DNA of 64,000 bases from Fasciola hepatica (taxonomy: Eukaryota > Platyhelminthes > Trematoda > Plagiorchiida > Fasciolidae), in NCBI GenBank assembly GCA_948099385.1, contig CANUEZ040000113.1, forward strand, positions 10,924,501-10,988,500, in the 5' to 3' direction. Within the stretch, counting starts at the first letter, position 1. Every line of letters starts with the position of its first letter. Below the pieces are notes generated by a model, which saw only the letters and a program-made list of their open reading frames with translations, had not been told where the DNA came from and searched no databases. Position numbers and translations under genes: made by a program. Shown here piece by piece: positions 13,400 through 25,545 of the stretch.

Positions 13400-13954
13400 T
13401 CCTTGCGGCTGCCTCACTTGAGGGAACAACATTTTCCTCAGGTTCGCGAGGCCATTAATCGTATTTTTTCGTCAAGAACTCAGGGCCGTGGAGCCATAGA
13501 CCCTCATATATCTGAATGCTCTTGGACCCTCATGCTGCCACGTCAGCTGGGTTTATGTATGAGTTGTAATAGCCCGTATTTGCAATTTGTCACAAACGTT
13601 TCCTGTCGGTTCGATGTGTTACGAATCAGCTTTAGAATCACCATTGAGCAGGTGCATAACGTACTAGAATCAGCCTCTGTTGTAAATTCAAATTCTATCT
13701 GCAGTGATCTAGAGTCTTGGAATAGTGATAGCTTTGTGAGAGGAAACACACGGCTCCTCCATCAAAAATGCCGAGGCCGAAGAATCATGCCCACCATTTA
13801 TCCACGAGCACACTACCGCCCCAAAGCTATTCTGTGATGCATCTGAAAAACAGTGTAGTTGGCATTGTTTTTGTGGCTATAAGGTTGCTGATACCAAGCA
13901 ACATCGGATTTCGATTTGGTTAAGCTCTTCGAATTGCCGAATCAAATCCCTCCA
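13400..13954 (-). mobile_element. BEL/Pao copy A: RNase H-like region and start of integrase
   Basis: Read on the minus strand just after the A17/Pao block, the sequence gives QLHCFSDASQNSFGAVV at about 13860-13810. This is the RNase H block usually written QLHVFCDASxxAYGAVxY. Further on, traces of the tIPRLEL block (SHKAITIP-like) appear at about 13755-13740, then a degraded FVTN block, then INPADVAA followed by a stop and LWLHGPEFL (about 13560-13460), matching the NPADxxSRG...W..GPxFL motif at the start of the integrase region. Several in-frame stops and frame changes show the copy is dead. The plus-strand open frame at 13403-13837 is the shadow of this. Confidence 0.75.
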
Positions 13955-14332
13955 TCATTCAGTATGGTAACGTTCGAGTTTGTCATCCCATCCTGATCTC
14001 AGTTGGCATGGTTCTCGTAGTAATAGCTTTGCTGGAGGCAAGGCATGTGCCAAAAAGCCTAACAGATCATACAGGGAGGTGACATTTGATAGGACTGATC
14101 TCCTATTGATGACATGTTCGGGTGGTATGATGATGAGGCTGAGAGAATTTGACGTGCTGTTCCACTGGATCCTGAGTGTTGTATGCCTGAATGTCGGTTT
14201 TAAGTATAGATACAGATTTTTGTCGATCCGTTTTGTAGTTCCTTTATCAATAAGCGCTTTCTCCGAATTATTGCGCCACTTTGTTAAATGAAATTCTAAT
14301 CGCTTGAGTGCTGATTGTGAATGACTCATCAT
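13955..14332 (-). mobile_element. BEL/Pao copy A: Pao (peptidase A17) block of pol
   Basis: A 125-codon open frame with RSVLSNVTSLYDLLGFLAHA...KLLLREPCQLRSGWDD. This is the most family-specific part of BEL/Pao pol (usual LLSxxASIYDPLGFLAPxxLxxKxLLxxLCxxxLxWDD). It is preceded by RIQWN...LSL, the end of the RT. It is contiguous with RT on one side and RNase H on the other, which makes the assignment to BEL/Pao firm. Confidence 0.85.
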
Positions 14333-14339
14333 TTGTCGG

Positions 14340-14852
14340 ACTTCTGCTGCTGATCTGTAGCTAATAACTCTTGTAGAAATGGAATTATGATAATGGCTTT
14401 CTATTCATGGTTATTTCTCTGTTGGAGACGAATATGGTACAACATTGTGAGGAAATCGCCCCGAAGGGATGACCGGTCCTTTGGTGTACTTCTGTTGCAT
14501 GTTTCAAGTTTTCTTTTATTCACCATAGGAACCTCAGGTATGAACGCTGATATTTAGATACCTTCATCTGATGAAACATCGCTTCAGTACTTGTCACCAT
14601 GACAAACGTGTGTTCTCAAAACCAAATTAGTACCCAACATGGGCCATTAGTGAGATCTGGGACAGAAAGTAACTGGAGATTTGAAGACGTTTTTTGATAT
14701 TCCCTTGAATTGTCAAAAACCACCTTTATTTCTTCTAGTTTCACTGGAATGATTATATGTTGATGTGACAAGTAACAGACTTGCCTTAAACTGTCGTCTG
14801 TGGCGTGTTGACTCTGTTCAGTGTAACCGTTGACTACGTAGCTATTTATCAC
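14340..14852 (-). mobile_element. BEL/Pao copy A: reverse transcriptase core
   Basis: The minus-strand frame at 14852-14616 contains CYLSHQHIIIPVK..IKVVFDNS..YQKTSSNLQLLSVPDLTN, the BEL RT opening (usual YLPHHxVxxxxKxxxxRVVFDxxAxxxxxSLNxxLLxGPDLxN). After a stop the core continues as EAMFHQMKVSKYQRSYLRFLW (about 14575-14510) and TGHPFGAISSQCC (about 14475-14440). The catalytic YVDD box was not legible before the A17 block. Frame changes and stops indicate decay. Confidence 0.82.
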
Positions 14853-15149
14853 TTAAGTATATCATTCTTGGAGTTCATCTTGTCCCATTATTCGAGTATT
14901 CAACCACAACAAACGCTTCCGTGGTACCGACTGGTTTTCCGGAACGGACAGACAACCATCGTTCTAGGGCAATGGGACCTAAACTTGGCCGTCTACAAAC
15001 TGTATGGTTGATTCAATGATTAAAACAACGTATTATTCATGAAGATAATTTGCCAAAAGCTGTAGACTAGTTGAATTCTGAGGCCCACATTGTCTCTAAC
15101 CGGTACAAAATGACATCATACTTATTTATGTATAGTCAACTCGAGCCTT

Positions 15150-15410
15150 GATTTGGTCATGTCTAAGGCTTGGTTCCTTGATAGTCCAACCGAGGGGAGT
15201 ACGTACAGGACAACGATCACTCAGCCCCTCATATCGGTGTTCTAGCAACCAAGATGTTGCTGAAATATTCCTACCCATCGATACACCTGCGCCAACAGTT
15301 GTTGGCAGACTGACATCGCGCAGCTTATCCCAATTGTTAGTCCGACCAGGAACGGAATGTTGGACTGTCCAGGCTCACTATATTTTCATTCACTCTCCTT
15401 CTCTCAAGGA
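15150..15410 (-). mobile_element. BEL/Pao copy A: protease-RT linker
   Basis: Minus-strand reading gives LRDVSLPTTVGAGVSMGRN followed by RYEGLSDRCPVRTPLGWTI. This fits the conserved stretch between BEL protease and RT (usual HLxDVxLPxxxxxxVxLLIGxDxP...PxAxxTxLGWxxxG). It bridges the protease at 15.8-16.1 kb and the RT at 14.3-14.9 kb, supporting one element of about 2.7 kb. Confidence 0.7.
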
Positions 15411-15783
15411 ACCTAACTGAAAGACAATCATGACAGACTTCATCTCAGTCGTCGGCATGATGGCTGAAACCTACAGCTTGACTGGTTTTTCATCCAAATC
15501 CAATTCCTTCGCCAAGTTCTTATTTATAGGAGTGGAACTATAACCTCATTCCGTAAAACAAATGTCTTTACAGATCTCAGGAGCCTGAATACTTTCACTG
15601 ACATACTTCCAAAGGAAAATCACATTTATCAGCTGAGTTGGCGTGACCACGAGCGATATCTTGATTAGCTACTGAATTCCTTTCGCTATCCGAGATGTCA
15701 GGTTCTTGCGAATATTAGAAGTGATGTTAACACGGAATACAGCGTCCTTATAATATTGGATTAGATATGATAGACGGCATTCG

Positions 15784-16074
15784 TCAGACTCTCCATTTTC
15801 CAATGGCATTGTCAAAACTTCTCACGAATAGCGAACATCTGAGATTTCCATCGAAATGGGCTGTATCTTGTTGTCCCAACCTAAGTGAATGAAATATCAG
15901 CTTGTGACCAAAGGGCTTACAACCCAGAGCTTCAGTTGATGCAAACGATGACGTATCAAACCCATAGATCGCCAGGACTCTGACCCCAAGTACCATGATA
16001 TACAGTGTCAGAGGTCGTTCGGCCACTGGGGACCCAACATCTTCTGGTTCGTCACCAGATGTGATAGAGCTCAC
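15784..16074 (-). mobile_element. BEL/Pao copy A: aspartic protease
   Basis: The open frame holds VLGVRVLAIYGFDTSSFASTEAL...KLIFHSLRLGQQDTAHFDG. The GFDTSS stretch occupies the place of the catalytic ALLDTGS loop, so the glycine of D-T-G is replaced by serine. It lies upstream of the linker, in the correct order for Pao pol. No gag was recognised further upstream. Confidence 0.65.
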
Positions 16075-16079
16075 ATATT

Positions 16080-18689
16080 AATCCACTTGAGATTTATTCG
16101 TGGTATTTAACTTGTGCTCCAAAATACGCAGACGTCCTTGGAACTCCTTGAGTAGATCCATGTTCTCCTCCTACTTAGTCGTGAACCGTTGTAAATCAGG
16201 AGCAGACAGCGACTTGTCCGCATCCCTCCGTATTCATTTGAATTATTTTGCTAACTGTAACCAAATCCTTTAAACCAGTAACTTTGACCCTTACTTTCAG
16301 ATTCCACTCTGACTTGTACAAATTATCTGCTTTCAACCTTTCCACTGTTAACTTTCTCAATCTGGCTTACTTCGAGTCTCGATAACAATTCGGAAGACTC
16401 TGGTTGATGGGCGTAGTATCCCGAAACACGGTTATATGATCAGTTCACAGTCAACCATCAATAAATATCAAAAACACACAGCCAAACCTTCTGCTTGGCG
16501 AAATACAACAATCGCTAGTCAAACTCACTGATAAACCATGCTGCAGTGTCCGTGCTCGTTTGGGCAAACGCCGATTTGTGTGAGAAGGGAGAACTAGAGT
16601 AAAAAAAATACCCGAAACCACATAGAGGCATAGGGCCAAGCGAAGAGAAGATGTATGAAACCAAAGCTTCACAATAACATCCGATTATGATTGTTGACTT
16701 ATCACGAAGTGATGCTGAGTCAAGCGAAATGACTAACTTCGGGCCGGACAACACACAGGGAGAATGTAGTAAAATGTGAGATATAGGCTGTAACTACTTA
16801 CAGCTTGTTAGTAGCAGATGAGAAAAACGCCCACATGACGCGGTGGATATCACCGTGAAACTAGGTTTCTCGCACGAAACATTTCCTGAACCGCGAGTAT
16901 TACTTTATTCGAAGGAAGGTTCAAAAGCTTTGGGAAATTCCTCAGGAGATAACCAATGTGTTTCCTGACCATAGCTCTTAGGTACTTGGTGTGAATATAT
17001 GATTTGCGAATAGCCACCTTCCAACCGGTGCAATCCACCATTGAGTGGGCTCTAGATTTTCTCCAACATTCGTTTTTATTTTTTTCCGTAATTTGTGTCC
17101 AGGAAATATCAATATAAATGTTAGTTTCATGGTCAGAACCTTGTGACTGTCGCGACCTAATCGTCATATCGACAGTCGATCTAACCCCAATCCCCTCCCA
17201 CAAGATGACGACCAATCTGAATGACCATTGACCATTTTTACACAACCATTTCTCATAGGATTTCTGAAGAATAGGGAGTGAGTCAAAAACGTGTTCTGAC
17301 TTCAGTAATTCACAGGTAAATGTTACTGAATAAAGCAATACTTTAGCGGTACCACGGTCGGTATTGGTAAACTAGATCAAAATAAATCAGGGCATATGTA
17401 TGACTACGTGACATCTATTCCGATGGAAACGAAATAGCACTTTCACGCCTAAACACCTGTTACAATAGTTCAAATGGGCCAATGAATGCACAGATATAGT
17501 ATGGGTTTGGGGGATGTGAAATATAGCCCTTCGTACCAATACCCGATCCATAGCTGTTGAGAATTTGTGGTCTGCATTCGAAAGACAATTAGGCGTTTGG
17601 TTCACTAATCCACACCAATGTTACTGGTAAAGACTTCACCCAAGAAAGTCTGATAGACTCCATCGAGCCGCCTGTACCATTGCACACTTGAAAAAAATTC
17701 AGAGTTCTATGAATATTAAAGACTTTGAGTTCAGTTAACAAGTAATAACAATCAGTAACAGAGGAGGTGGCGATCATCGGATGAAACAGAGATGAACTAG
17801 GGCCGCTGGATGCTGATCTACCAAATAAAGGTCTCATTATTTTCTTTTGGTTTGCATTTATCGTGTTTATCCTCGGTGGATTGAGGGCCAATTTATTCAC
17901 ATCCAATAACTCGTCAGATCATCTCGTAGCAGTTCACGATATAATAATTTCTTCAACTTTATCTTGCCTAAGGTGCACTTTTTTAATATGTTGTCATGCT
18001 CCCAGAGATTAAATAAGTAATCGAATGTGGTGTTATTTTTTCAACCTCAATTCACAGAGTGCGTAACGGTAACGTCTGCGCCTTTACTGTATGGTAATGA
18101 TTGTTTTGAAACGAACCGAATTGAAAACCACAATCGGACCATGTTACATGTATCTCGGTGAATACCAGACTTCTGCAAAACGACTCCATTGTGAATCGTC
18201 TTAGGGCAACTACAAACCGAAGTTAGCCAATTCATCTTCACACTCAAATAATCAACAGACCGATGGTTAATGTACCATCCATTGTTATTGATACCAAAGC
18301 GAATTGGGTTTCTCCGATTCCCCAACTAATGGAACTGTGCTCTGATCGTGAGTTTATTTCAGCCTATCATCTAAGCGTTCTACAGGAACGTAGGAAAAAT
18401 TTGTATTTGTTCACTAATCAGCATAAATCGGGCGTGATCCTCAGTATGTCGAATCATTTTTACAGACACAGTTCCGTTTATCTACGACACCCACATTCAT
18501 GAAGATGGAAGCAGAATTGGATGCAGTCAATCATTCGTTTTACTCATTGCTGAGTTTGCGTTTATGACGATCTTTCCCCCAACTTCATAATAAGTCATTG
18601 GTTTTCTGGGTTTGTCCAATTGTACCCTCCTTCTTCAACGTTTCACCTTGTGTGATCAGCTCTCTTCTCGAACGATGCTGACGACGTCA
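16080..18689. other. No gene recognised; upstream side of BEL/Pao copy A
   Basis: A 162-codon minus-strand open frame at 17338-16850 has no motif I recognise; it could be a decayed gag of the BEL element, but nothing shows this, and one frame of that length is expected by chance in a window this size. No LTR pair was detected by eye. Confidence 0.4.
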
Positions 18690-19130
18690 ATCCATATCCG
18701 AAACAAATACTGTACGACTGGGGATATGCAGACCAAGTTTGTCTCATCGACGGAAATCCCAGTAATCTCCATTCTTGCCTGCACATTCCGAATTGTGAAG
18801 TAGTGCTCTGTGGAATATGTTGTGAATTTTCGAATTACATCAAACAACATTCCTAGATAGCCTAAACGAAATGTTGTCCTATCCACGGAGTTCTTTGTGA
18901 AAGTGGAGACGTTTTGTTATCTGGGTATCCACATCTCACTCAGTGGTTGTTTGTTGGCATTCGTAAATCGGAAACATCTGTGCAGTCTATGTGAAATGTG
19001 TCTCTTTAACCGAGGTCCAGGATAAACTGTCAATATGTGAGTGGAAGATGTTTTCTGTTAGAATATTGATGTTTCCACACCTAGAAGATTATGGAAACGC
19101 CATATCAACAAATCTAAATTTGAGCTTAGT
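18690..19130 (+). mobile_element. RTE-like LINE, RT end and post-RT region
   Basis: Plus-strand reading gives DWGYADQVCLIDGNPSNLHS at about 18715-18775, matching the EYADDIxLLxxxxxxLQ block with the second Asp replaced. At about 18897-19015 comes FVKVETFCYLGIHISLSGC followed by LCSLCEMCLFNRG and a degraded VRxVLLYGxETW. This is the RTE F..V..FxYLGSxIxxxG block and what normally follows. Frames shift between blocks. It ends about 550 bp before a second, CR1-like LINE on the same strand. Confidence 0.65.
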
Positions 19131-19689
19131 TTTGAGAGGCGGAGATTGATTCCTGAAGCAGAGCCTTAATGTAGACCGATTGTTGTAGGTAGAAGCCTGG
19201 AAATATGTGACGAGTAATGAATTTTAAGTGACGGGAAGATATGACATCAATAAAACCAAGCTTTTCAATAAACTGGAAGTAAAATTAAGAGGACCAAGAA
19301 GACCAGTGGTATGGCCGATGAATGCCTGTACAGAAGATAACTCAGATGATAATCTTTTTTGAAACAAATTTGGTACTGATATACAGAAAAAACAATGGAC
19401 TATGTATTCAGGAGATTTTCTGCTCCATTCAGCATAGTGCAACTCACGCAACCACAGGCATTGTTGGTAAAACCCATTCTGAATGAAGTTGCTGCTAATA
19501 AATGGGATATCACAACACCTTGAACCTTTAACATCGACCACCCGTAACCGTACCGTAATTGTGGCAACGGTGATATTAAAATTTTAGATGAGCGACAGAA
19601 AATTACTCTCACACGTTCCACACTTCACGTCAATGCTTCTGTACAACAGTGCAGACCTGTGCATCTAGCCAACTATAATTTTTGTAAAC

Positions 19690-21055
19690 ATGTACATTTA
19701 CCCAACTTGTGTTCGCTCTGAGTTTGACAAATTCTTCGAGATTGCCTCCACTTATCTACTAAAATTTGTTGATTCTTCTTCATGTGTTATCCGTGGTGAT
19801 TTTAACTGGTTCATTGTGAGATACCTTACATCCCTTGAGTAGACCAGTATTACCGCTTTACTCACCAGACTTGACACCACGCTCGATTTTTGTCTTGTTC
19901 AAAATCCAGACTTGTTTCATATTGCCTGTCGTCTTCCACTCGACTGTTCTGATTATGTGAGTTTGAAAGTTTCCCTTTTGATTTACTCCAAGAGTAGACA
20001 TACACATTTCCATCAAATCCATGACAACAAAAGATACAGTCGACAGTGTCACCCGAAAACATCACACAACTCGGACATATGGTTAATAATTCTGATCAGA
20101 GCTTAGTTTCTCAATCTCATTCCTCGTTATTTCACGGATATTTAACTGAGTACCTTAACAACAGCTTGCATGTCCGTAGCTCCCAAACTGTTCGAAAAGG
20201 TTACATTGGAAATAATGTCTACTCAGAGCAATGTTTCGGACTCGGGGCAATTTTCACATTACGGATGACGATCAGTCCTCTCTCGTCCACTCCGTCTTAT
20301 CATCTGTTGATAGTGAAAGTCGAGTAGTTGGGGTCTGTTTCTTTGACTGTGTGAAGCATTTAACTGCGTTGACTGACTCGAGCATTAGTGCTCCCGGCAT
20401 CAATCTTTCGTGTAACCCCTTTTCCGATCGAAAACAATGTAAACGATACTGTAGTCGAACTTCTGCTGTACTTCCGTCAGGGCATTACTCAGTGCATCAT
20501 TCTATCACTGCTTTTGTTTTCTGATTACACTTCATCTATACTTACCTATGAACAGTGTTGCCGGGGGTGTAATTTTTGGAATACCCAACTCTAACAGCTC
20601 TAAATTTTCCCTTGGAAAGGAGAGAGTATCTGAGCTCGTCACTTGGTCTTCAAGTCAAAATCCAAGGATAAATCTCAAAGGTGTTTTCATATTTTGTCCT
20701 GTCTCCATACATTCTTCATTACTACAACCGGATGGTATAGAGTTCAGATATCAATGGAAGGAAAACACAAAACGTATCGGCCGTAGAGAGCCTCAGAGTG
20801 GGCATCATGCTCGATCCTATCTGCACAGTTTTCTTGAAAGCTCTACGACTCACTTCTCACTTGATGCGATCTAATTCATTTTCTACTCCATTTCATTTAT
20901 TAAGGCGATGCCCATTTTCATGCTTCCGTTGGCACTGGTTCAGTGTTTCCTCGGGGGTATTTCCCGGACTGATTGCGAAAGATTTTCAACTTGTCGTCAG
21001 GTCCCCTAACAGTTTGTCTGGACACAGATGCATAAGTTACGACACGTTCATCTAA
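19690..21055 (+). mobile_element. CR1/Jockey-like LINE with endonuclease and RT, decayed
   Basis: Endonuclease blocks: CVIRGDFNWF at about 19780-19810 (catalytic GDFN) and TTLDFCLVQNPDL...LPLDCSDYVSL at about 19870-19965 (usual TLDLVLT...SDHxxV, with SDY for SDH). RT blocks: VGVCFFDCVKHLTALT at about 20320-20370 (usual VDFSKAFDxV), DRKQC...SRTSAVLPSGH at about 20425-20480 (usual SGVPQGS, degraded), ELVTWSSSQNPRINLK at about 20630-20680 (usual LxxWSxxxxLxLNxxK), then VFLKALRLTSHLMR and SSGVFPGLIAKDFQLV (20830-21000), the C-terminal thumb region. Many stops and frame changes. One of the best preserved LINE architectures here, but dead. Confidence 0.75.
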
Positions 21056-22323
21056 TTTATCGCAACCCGAAATCACAAAGCACATCTGACTTTCTCTCTT
21101 TAGATCTTAGATGATAGTACACACACCCTTAATCCAACTTTGAAAACTGGCACATCAACATCTGCCAATCAATCCCACCACTCATTCTCTCAATATCGAT
21201 TTGCTGAACTCGCTCCAGTAAACATGTTTTTCCTATTGCTGATCTCATTGATTTTTGCAGTACAGTGGTTGTGTAACAGTTGAATATCCTTCCTCACGCA
21301 CACAAGGCATAAACATGACTTGATTTGTCTTGGAAAATTCTTGAATTCAATTTGAATTCAGTTATACCAAATAGAGCAGCACATTGATTTAGCATATTAC
21401 CAGTGGTTATTCATCTCATAGCATGTTTCAAGAACACATTTCTGACTTTGTATAAATCGATATTATATGTGGGTGATGGTGTAGTGAGAAGGCTGTTGGC
21501 AGCCATATTGGTGTTCGACTTATATACGTGTAGGATCCCTATGATGCGCTCACGAAGCCTCTGCGCTCATAGAATTCTCTATTTTCGCTGTTTCAGATCG
21601 GGCACATACAACCCCCTGAGAAGGAGTACTGATCTTCTCATACTACAATGGATGGACACCGAGATTATGGCAACTGATCACGATAGAGAGTTGACAACTT
21701 CGATGAAACGAATAAAGAGGTGGAAACCCACATTCATTTGGCCATTGCATGTACCCGAATCACTGACTAGAGACTTTCCATTTAGGATAGAAACGAATGG
21801 TAAAATCCCTGACATCTTCTAATAAACGGTGGTGATGGAAATCATGTTAGTTTTCAAGATTATGGTCTCATACCGTATAGGTTGCAGACATACAACCAAA
21901 CGATCCACTGAAATCGTGATCAAAATTTACTCGAATTAGCTACCTCAGAATATAATCGATCCGATCCATGAAGCACACGAAGCTGAATGAACACACGGTC
22001 AATAGTGGTGACGTGCTCATGAGCCACCCAATGCGACTGGATCAAAGGATATCAGAAGATATGAAATTGCCAATGTTGCAAATGAAATAATGAGGAACAA
22101 ATGAGACATTTTGTCCCTTACCACATCTAAGATCATGAACAGGATTACTCGAATCACTAGGAAACAAAGAAGAATGTCGAGCAAACGGAGTAATCCATCA
22201 GCACCGTACGACAATAACACACATCATTTACAAACTGTTACGTTTTCCAAAACAATTGCACCATATTTATAAGGGAAATTAAATTTGGGTAAAAATCATT
22301 CATCATGCAGTAAAACAGCTTAA
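21056..22323. other. No gene recognised
   Basis: A 139-codon plus-strand open frame (21403-21822) shows no recognisable motif or membrane pattern and is probably chance. No repeat unit seen. Confidence 0.4.
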
Positions 22324-22460
22324 CTCACTATCAGAACCCATGGGAGCACGGTGAGACTGCTTCATCCTAGTTGGTAGTTAACAGCAGTGCATATCCACCG
22401 AGTCCCCACTAGGAATGGAACTTGGGGTGAACGATTGTGAGTCAAACACCCAACCAAATA
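22324..22460 (-). repeat. SINE-like repeat, copy 1
   Basis: On the minus strand this segment shares a collinear stretch of about 85 bp with 23600-23700: a GGTTGG(G/A)TG..GACTCACA(A/T)TCG..CAC core followed by a TCGGTGGAT(A/G)TGCACTG end. The spacing of a TGGTTGGGTG-like box and a TTCCATTCC box recalls RNA polymerase III A and B boxes of tRNA-derived SINEs. The homology is seen; the SINE interpretation is inference. Confidence 0.45.
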
Positions 22461-23599
22461 GGCTACATATAGAAGAACATTCCGGCAATCAATTTCCGAA
22501 GGTATAACTCGCTGTTAAAAGGTGGCAACGGATTGTCTGCTTTATGAGGATATTTTGTACGCGGATATCGATGAAATGGGATACCCAAAAATCTAACAAA
22601 ACATTGGCAGTAAATTATCGAAGCTTAGCATGCTGGTATTAGCGACACTTAAAACTGGACTATACATCAGTCACCCAGCCAAATGTGGCCATCCCCTCCC
22701 CCGAATTGTCCCAGATGACAATATATAAGGTCAATAGTGATAAGAATTAGTGGATTGAGAAAACTAGTAAAATAAAGACATATTTGACTCAAAATACTTG
22801 TCAAAATCCCTACTGTTCGAGTAAAATTACTGGTTCACGAAAGCCAGATGCTGATGCGATAACAAAACATCTCCGGTGGCTCATTGATTCACTTTCATGA
22901 ATGATCGTTGGAAAGTTTGCCGGAATGCTGCAATGATCAGTTTATCTGACTCACTTAAAACGAAAACCTTCCGATAAATATTGCAATAGGATTGGTGCTG
23001 CGGTTGGTCATTCTTTTATGAGGATGTGAGGTAGGTTTTCTGAATAGGGCAAAACGTCTTGGTCAAACGAGTTATATCCTTCCTTTTTCAAAGAAGAGTT
23101 CTGACTTTTTGCATTGCAGGAAAAATACTTCTATCAGCATTCTTGGGAAGCGAACAGAATCCAGGGAAAAAGTATGAACCTGTGGTTGCACCTATTATGA
23201 ATATGGTCAAAAGTCCTTTTCTAAGGTTCACGGAGAAACTAACAATAAATCTACCCACCGGTATTATTCTCTGCTGTATATATTTAACCATCTGAAAAAT
23301 ATAGTGTGAAAATCAGGTAGAGTTGAGATCCGGTCGAAGTTTCATTGGTCACAGTTTCGGCCCTCGAGAAATTCCAAGGTACTAACAGATGATTCAGAGC
23401 AGAAGGTGTTTTCTTCATCTCAAAAGGACATACAGCTGAGAGAATTCCCCGATGCTACATCTCAGTTGGGAAAGTGTAATACTAATTAACGTTTGCATAT
23501 GAGCAGTAGGAAATCAGACTTGTATAATACAATTCGCTATATAATGTCAACACTCAACTCACCACAAGAAACATGGAGGTTTTCAACAGCTGTTTCATT
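22461..23599. other. No gene recognised between the two SINE-like copies
   Basis: A 78-codon plus-strand frame at 23059-23295 is hydrophobic in parts but has no motif. Nothing else seen. Confidence 0.4.
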
Positions 23600-23720
23600 C
23601 TCGTTATCAGTGCACATCCACGGAGCATCCATTTCGATTTGAACACGGAGTGACCGAATGTGAGTCGGACATCCAACCACCAGGTTATTGATACCTGACA
23701 AGGATGAAATGGCTTCACAG
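23600..23720 (-). repeat. SINE-like repeat, copy 2
   Basis: Same unit and orientation as the copy at 22324-22460, about 1.27 kb away, with roughly 70% identity judged by eye. The B-box-like stretch here reads GTGTTCAAATC. Divergence between copies suggests old insertions rather than a tandem array. Confidence 0.45.
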
Positions 23721-25199
23721 TGTCTACATTGTTCTCACTCGAGATTAGGATGTTCGCATTGCTTGGCGAATAATGTAATCCATTTTCCGCTTCACTCATT
23801 TTGTTCGAACGATTGAACTCCAGTCCTTTCTCATGGAGATTCATCGACCGATTTTGCCAATAGACATGACATACGCGAGGGCTGCTTTCCATCACCCTTC
23901 CTTTTTGGCGTTATACTTGTGATTATTCTTGACTAGTTATTTATTCTCACCTTTTCCCCATGTTATCCAAAAGAAAAGAAGAAGTATAAATTATGTTGAT
24001 CATTATTGTCCACTTTGGCCTTTGAATTTTCACTGAGCATTCAAAACGTCGTAATCCTAGTTACCATCACAAAGCTCTCAGGAGCTTGAACGGTCAAAAT
24101 TAGTAAAATAGCAAATTTGAACATTCTTTTACATTGTTCATGCTACATTCACCCCAGTTACTTTCACTAAAAATCAACAGACTGTGATCCTGCCAGAAGT
24201 TCGTTATATTTGAAGTGAAGATCATATCTGCCTGCGACAAAAATGTGACTAGACCGATGAGAATACATTTCTTGACCAATATAATATCACACATGTATTG
24301 GGATTCCGAGACCGGTCACTGGAGCATGGGTCTAATATTCGAGTTGCTATGATAACAAGTGAACTCATCAGCCTTGTAGGTAATCAGAGATTTGTGGGTA
24401 GGTCGGGGAAATGTAAGTGAATGAAGCCTCAGTCAGTTTGAGACGTGTTAGGTTCCCTGATCTGGGTCTACGAGGTTCACTTACCCGATGGTCGGAAAAC
24501 TTAAGAGACATGGCTAGTTGTCTTGGTTGAAGATGAATTTTACATTTGAGTTTCATCTTCATTTACATGACTTCCAAGAGTACAGTTAATTATATCCGCT
24601 TGCATTGTGTCGGTGCTTCATGGTAACAACAAAAATAGAGCAGATAACTACGAACCAAATGACCTAATGATCTCCTCTGAATGTGGGAAAATACCCCCCT
24701 TTTTTAACTCAGTGGATATCAGGGATGAGTGCTCCAATCATTTGTTGATTGCTAACCTGGGCATGCAATGAAAAGCTCCCTGAACTTTGTGAGATAAATC
24801 ACTAATTAAAAACAGTCACTTGCGAATAAATGCAATTGCCATTGTATGAGATCCCATTTTGTTATCAACCTAATCACTGCCACTTTGTATTTAGTCTGAA
24901 CATCCAGACATGTCACCCAGAATCCCCCATGAGAGAGAATCATCCACTCGGAATACAGACACAGTATGTTTCGCTTCACTTTCCATGACCCTTTTTTGAA
25001 AGGTGTTTCGGCTGTACTTTCTCTTGTTCTGGTTCCACTTATACCAGTGAACACTCAGTCGTCGACAAAGTTCCTGTTTCCAGAGCTGACCAGATCAAAT
25101 GCTCGTGCATTACAATCAACACCAAGTTAGAGTGATCTTCTCATTTTCTTGATTGTGATGAGAAACTACGTGGACGATCTTTTCAAATTCTTAAGCTAA
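23721..25199. other. No gene recognised
   Basis: Closed frames and no motif. Around 25130-25200 a plus-strand trace (YVDDLFKFL) could belong to the LINE tail that follows, but it is too short to call. Confidence 0.4.
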
Positions 25200-25545
25200 A
25201 GCAGTTTGCTGTCACACAAGCAATTATTTTGTTCGTTTGTACAACAGTGTATTCTCTCTAGCTTACTCTACTGCTCTCCTATAATCTCTCCTGGTTTGCT
25301 TCAGGAAGATTTGATCTTTCCACATGGGGGCCCGGCCATAATCAATCGCGATTCTTCGATTTTCAATGGCTCTCTTATCTCCAAACTTTGCGATTTGCAC
25401 ATTATAGTCTGTGAAATATTCGCATAGAAAACAGTTGCGGATCCCCCGCATCTCCTTTATCCTGACGTATCTGCTCGCCTCACTCATCCCTTCACGAGTT
25501 ACGCAAGTAGACTTATCCCTTCCTGCACGCATACGATAGAAACTT
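25200..25545 (+). mobile_element. LINE 3' (RT C-terminal) fragment
   Basis: The frame at 25206-25427 contains FVQQCILSSLLYCSPIISPG, closely parallel to the end of the CR1-like LINE at 19.7-21.1 kb (WHWFSVSSGVFPGLIAKD) and to the usual LINE block with VxxxLLYxSxVxxPG. After a stop, RKQLRIPRISFIL...SLPARIR resembles the basic C-terminal tail of these ORF2 proteins. It starts abruptly, so it is a 5'-truncated copy, the usual outcome of LINE insertion. Confidence 0.55.

Noticed and set aside
13403..13837. 144-codon plus-strand open frame
   Set aside because: It lies opposite the BEL/Pao RNase H and integrase-start blocks, which read clearly on the minus strand.
16850..17338. 162-codon minus-strand open frame
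   Set aside because: No recognisable domain; about one frame of this length is expected by chance in the six frames of 64 kb at this base composition. It is next to a BEL/Pao element, but gag identity cannot be shown.
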